The position numbers and the translations under genes are program-made. A stretch of DNA of 16,346 bases, taken from NCBI GenBank assembly GCA_040830565.1, contig JBFOMC010000285.1, positions 1-16,346 on the forward strand. The letters are read 5' to 3'. A model generated the notes under the pieces. It was not told where the DNA came from. It ran no database searches and saw nothing but the letters and a program-made list of their open reading frames with translations. Positions 15,424 through 16,346 of this stretch are shown here, piece by piece (the stretch's first letter is position 1; each line of letters opens with the position of its first letter). This stretch comes from JAFMPW01 sp040830565. GTDB lineage: Bacteria > Bacteroidota > Bacteroidia > Flavobacteriales > Flavobacteriaceae.

Positions 15424-15438
15424 GTTTAACCACAAAAC
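15424..15438 (+). repeat. Shared 15-base leader element, copy 2
   Basis: This is an exact copy of the element at 14393-14407, placed nine bases before the cytolysin ATG at 15448. It lies inside the 45-base spacer after the lipoprotein gene, which contains no separate promoter match. Confidence 0.5.
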
Positions 15439-15447
15439 GACAATATC

Positions 15448-16095
15448 ATGAAAACACAAAACAGATTACTTAGAAAACTAAGCATTTTGATCCTTATCCT
15501 TACCCTTGGCGCCTGTAGTAAAGAAGATCCGGGAGGTGATGGTACTGAACCCATAAGCGGTAATAAAGCCGAAGAGTTTAACAGCCTTATGGCTGGTTTA
15601 CCTACCTTCGATCAGCCAGATGAAATAGCAGACCCGGTAGTTACCGGAGAGGATCCTGCAGAGCGAGATATAGAAGACTCTTCCCTGGAATGCTTTACCA
15701 CCTATTATAAACACGCCCCCGGCTTTAATGATATGCTGGCTCTGGACCCTACAACAGATGTAATCTTTCCTGGGGCTATTCTTAAAGGAGAAACCATCCC
15801 CACAGGTGAATATGTGCCCATAGTGGCCGATAGGGCGCCTATCACATTATCTGCCTCCTTAACCAATATTAGCGGGAGTCCTGTGGCGGACATTACAGAT
15901 CCAAAACTTTCTACTGTGAGAGAAGGTGTAAAATCCATATTAGACCAGGAAGTTACGGGAGCAACTCCTGCTCAGGTAAATTTTGAAATCTCTCAGGTAT
16001 ACACAAAGAAACAATTTAATTTGGTTATGGGGACAAATAAAAGATCTGCACCAACCAAATTTTCCCCCTCCTTCATTTTGGAACAGCCCGATTAA
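15448..16095 (+). CDS. Cholesterol-dependent-cytolysin-like lipoprotein, N-terminal reading frame up to in-frame TAA
   Basis: These 215 codons encode the start of a thiol-activated cytolysin family protein, a pore-forming toxin fold. A lipoprotein signal ends in LGAC (Cys23), and SKEDP follows. This fits the K-(D/E)-(D/E) surface-export signal described for Capnocytophaga lipoproteins, so surface display is expected. Cytolysin landmarks are FPGAILKG (107-114), DRAPITLSASL (128-138), DPKLSTVREGVKSIL (151-165) and VNFEISQVYTKKQFNL (177-192). They match the perfringolysin pattern in the same order (YPGAL, KRKPI, DDPTYGKVSGA, QYSESMVYSKSQ). The frame stops at TAA (16093-16095), but cytolysin sequence resumes immediately in the same frame. 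This is either a truncated fragment or one half of a disrupted gene. It lies 45 bases after the lipoprotein gene and shares its leader element. Confidence 0.85.
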   Translation: MKTQNRLLRKLSILILILTLGACSKEDPGGDGTEPISGNKAEEFNSLMAGLPTFDQPDEIADPVVTGEDPAERDIEDSSLECFTTYYKHAPGFNDMLALDPTTDVIFPGAILKGETIPTGEYVPIVADRAPITLSASLTNISGSPVADITDPKLSTVREGVKSILDQEVTGATPAQVNFEISQVYTKKQFNLVMGTNKRSAPTKFSPSFILEQPD

Positions 16096-16346
16096 AAAAA
16101 CAAATATGTAATGAAGTATTTCCAGGTATACTATATTATTAATATGGCCCCGCCTCAAAATCCCAGCGATCTATTTACAAGCACTCCAGATCTTAGCGCT
16201 TTAGGTAGCACTAGTCCCGTTTATGTGGCCACCGTTACCTACGGAAGAATGATCATCTACACCATAGAGTCTAGCTATAGTAGAACTGATATAAATGCTG
16301 CATTTAGTGCCTCTTTTGGATCCAGTGACGGTTCTATAGATGCTCA
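16096..16346 (+). pseudogene. Continuation of the cytolysin-like gene after the nonsense codon (cut by window edge)
   Basis: In the same frame as 15448-16095, directly after the TAA, 83 complete codons run open to the window end. Recognisable cytolysin segments are KYFQVYYIINM and QNPSDLF, then VATVTYGRMIIYTIESSYS and DINAAFSA. In perfringolysin the counterparts are YKQIFYTVSADLPKNPSDLF and NVAYGRTIYVKLETTSSSKDVQAAFKA. The alignment needs no gap across the stop, which falls where perfringolysin has a Glu. A single-base change such as GAA to TAA would explain it. An in-frame ATG at 16111 could restart translation. The C-terminal membrane-binding domain lies beyond the window. A sequencing error in the A-rich tract around 16094-16104 cannot be excluded. 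Confidence 0.75.

Noticed and set aside
16093..16110. Frameshift in the cytolysin gene
   Set aside because: Homology before and after the stop is in the same frame and aligns without a gap, so a nonsense substitution is the simpler reading.

Overview
The window looks like the chromosome of a member of Bacteroidota, most likely a marine Flavobacteriaceae species. The evidence is an AT-rich composition, almost no Shine-Dalgarno sequences, several TAnnTTTG (Bacteroidota -7 type) boxes at plausible promoter positions, and a typical flavobacterial protein set (a pyrG-yidC pair, LysM/periplasmic-binding lipoprotein, DUF922, TPR/LuxR membrane regulators). This is inferred from the reading frames and motifs; no database search was possible.

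Layout. 1-2289, minus strand: a probable DUF3820 gene -> pyrG (CTP synthase) -> yidC (cut by the window edge). 2339-3205, plus: a hydroxypyruvate-isomerase-like TIM-barrel protein with a twin-arginine-type leader. 3223-3762, minus: a secreted DUF922 protein with an HExxH motif. 3891-7821, minus: a tight cluster guaA -> LysM/PBP lipoprotein -> OsmC, with 2-base gaps. 7822-8406: a 585-base AT-rich, apparently non-coding divergent region with several symmetric elements. 8407-14180, plus: three tandem paralogous membrane regulators, each with signal peptide, eight TPRs, one transmembrane helix, coiled coil and a LuxR-type HTH. 14181-14412: a structured control region. 14413-15402: a surface-type lipoprotein with one cadherin-like domain. 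From 15448: a lipoprotein of the cholesterol-dependent-cytolysin-like (thiol-activated cytolysin) family.

The first half is housekeeping: nucleotide synthesis, membrane protein insertion, envelope and peroxide defence. The second half is accessory. The three regulators share a nearly constant C-terminal output half but have divergent periplasmic TPR halves. They lie directly upstream of a two-gene lipoprotein/cytolysin unit. The control region between them holds GTCCAC-type hexamers at exact 11-base phasing around a perfect 14-base palindrome, just upstream of a plausible promoter. A reasonable working model is that the regulators control this toxin unit, but that link is inference.

The most notable observation is that the cytolysin frame is interrupted by an in-frame TAA (16093-16095). 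Clear cytolysin homology continues in the same frame to the window end, so a single-base nonsense change fits better than a frameshift.
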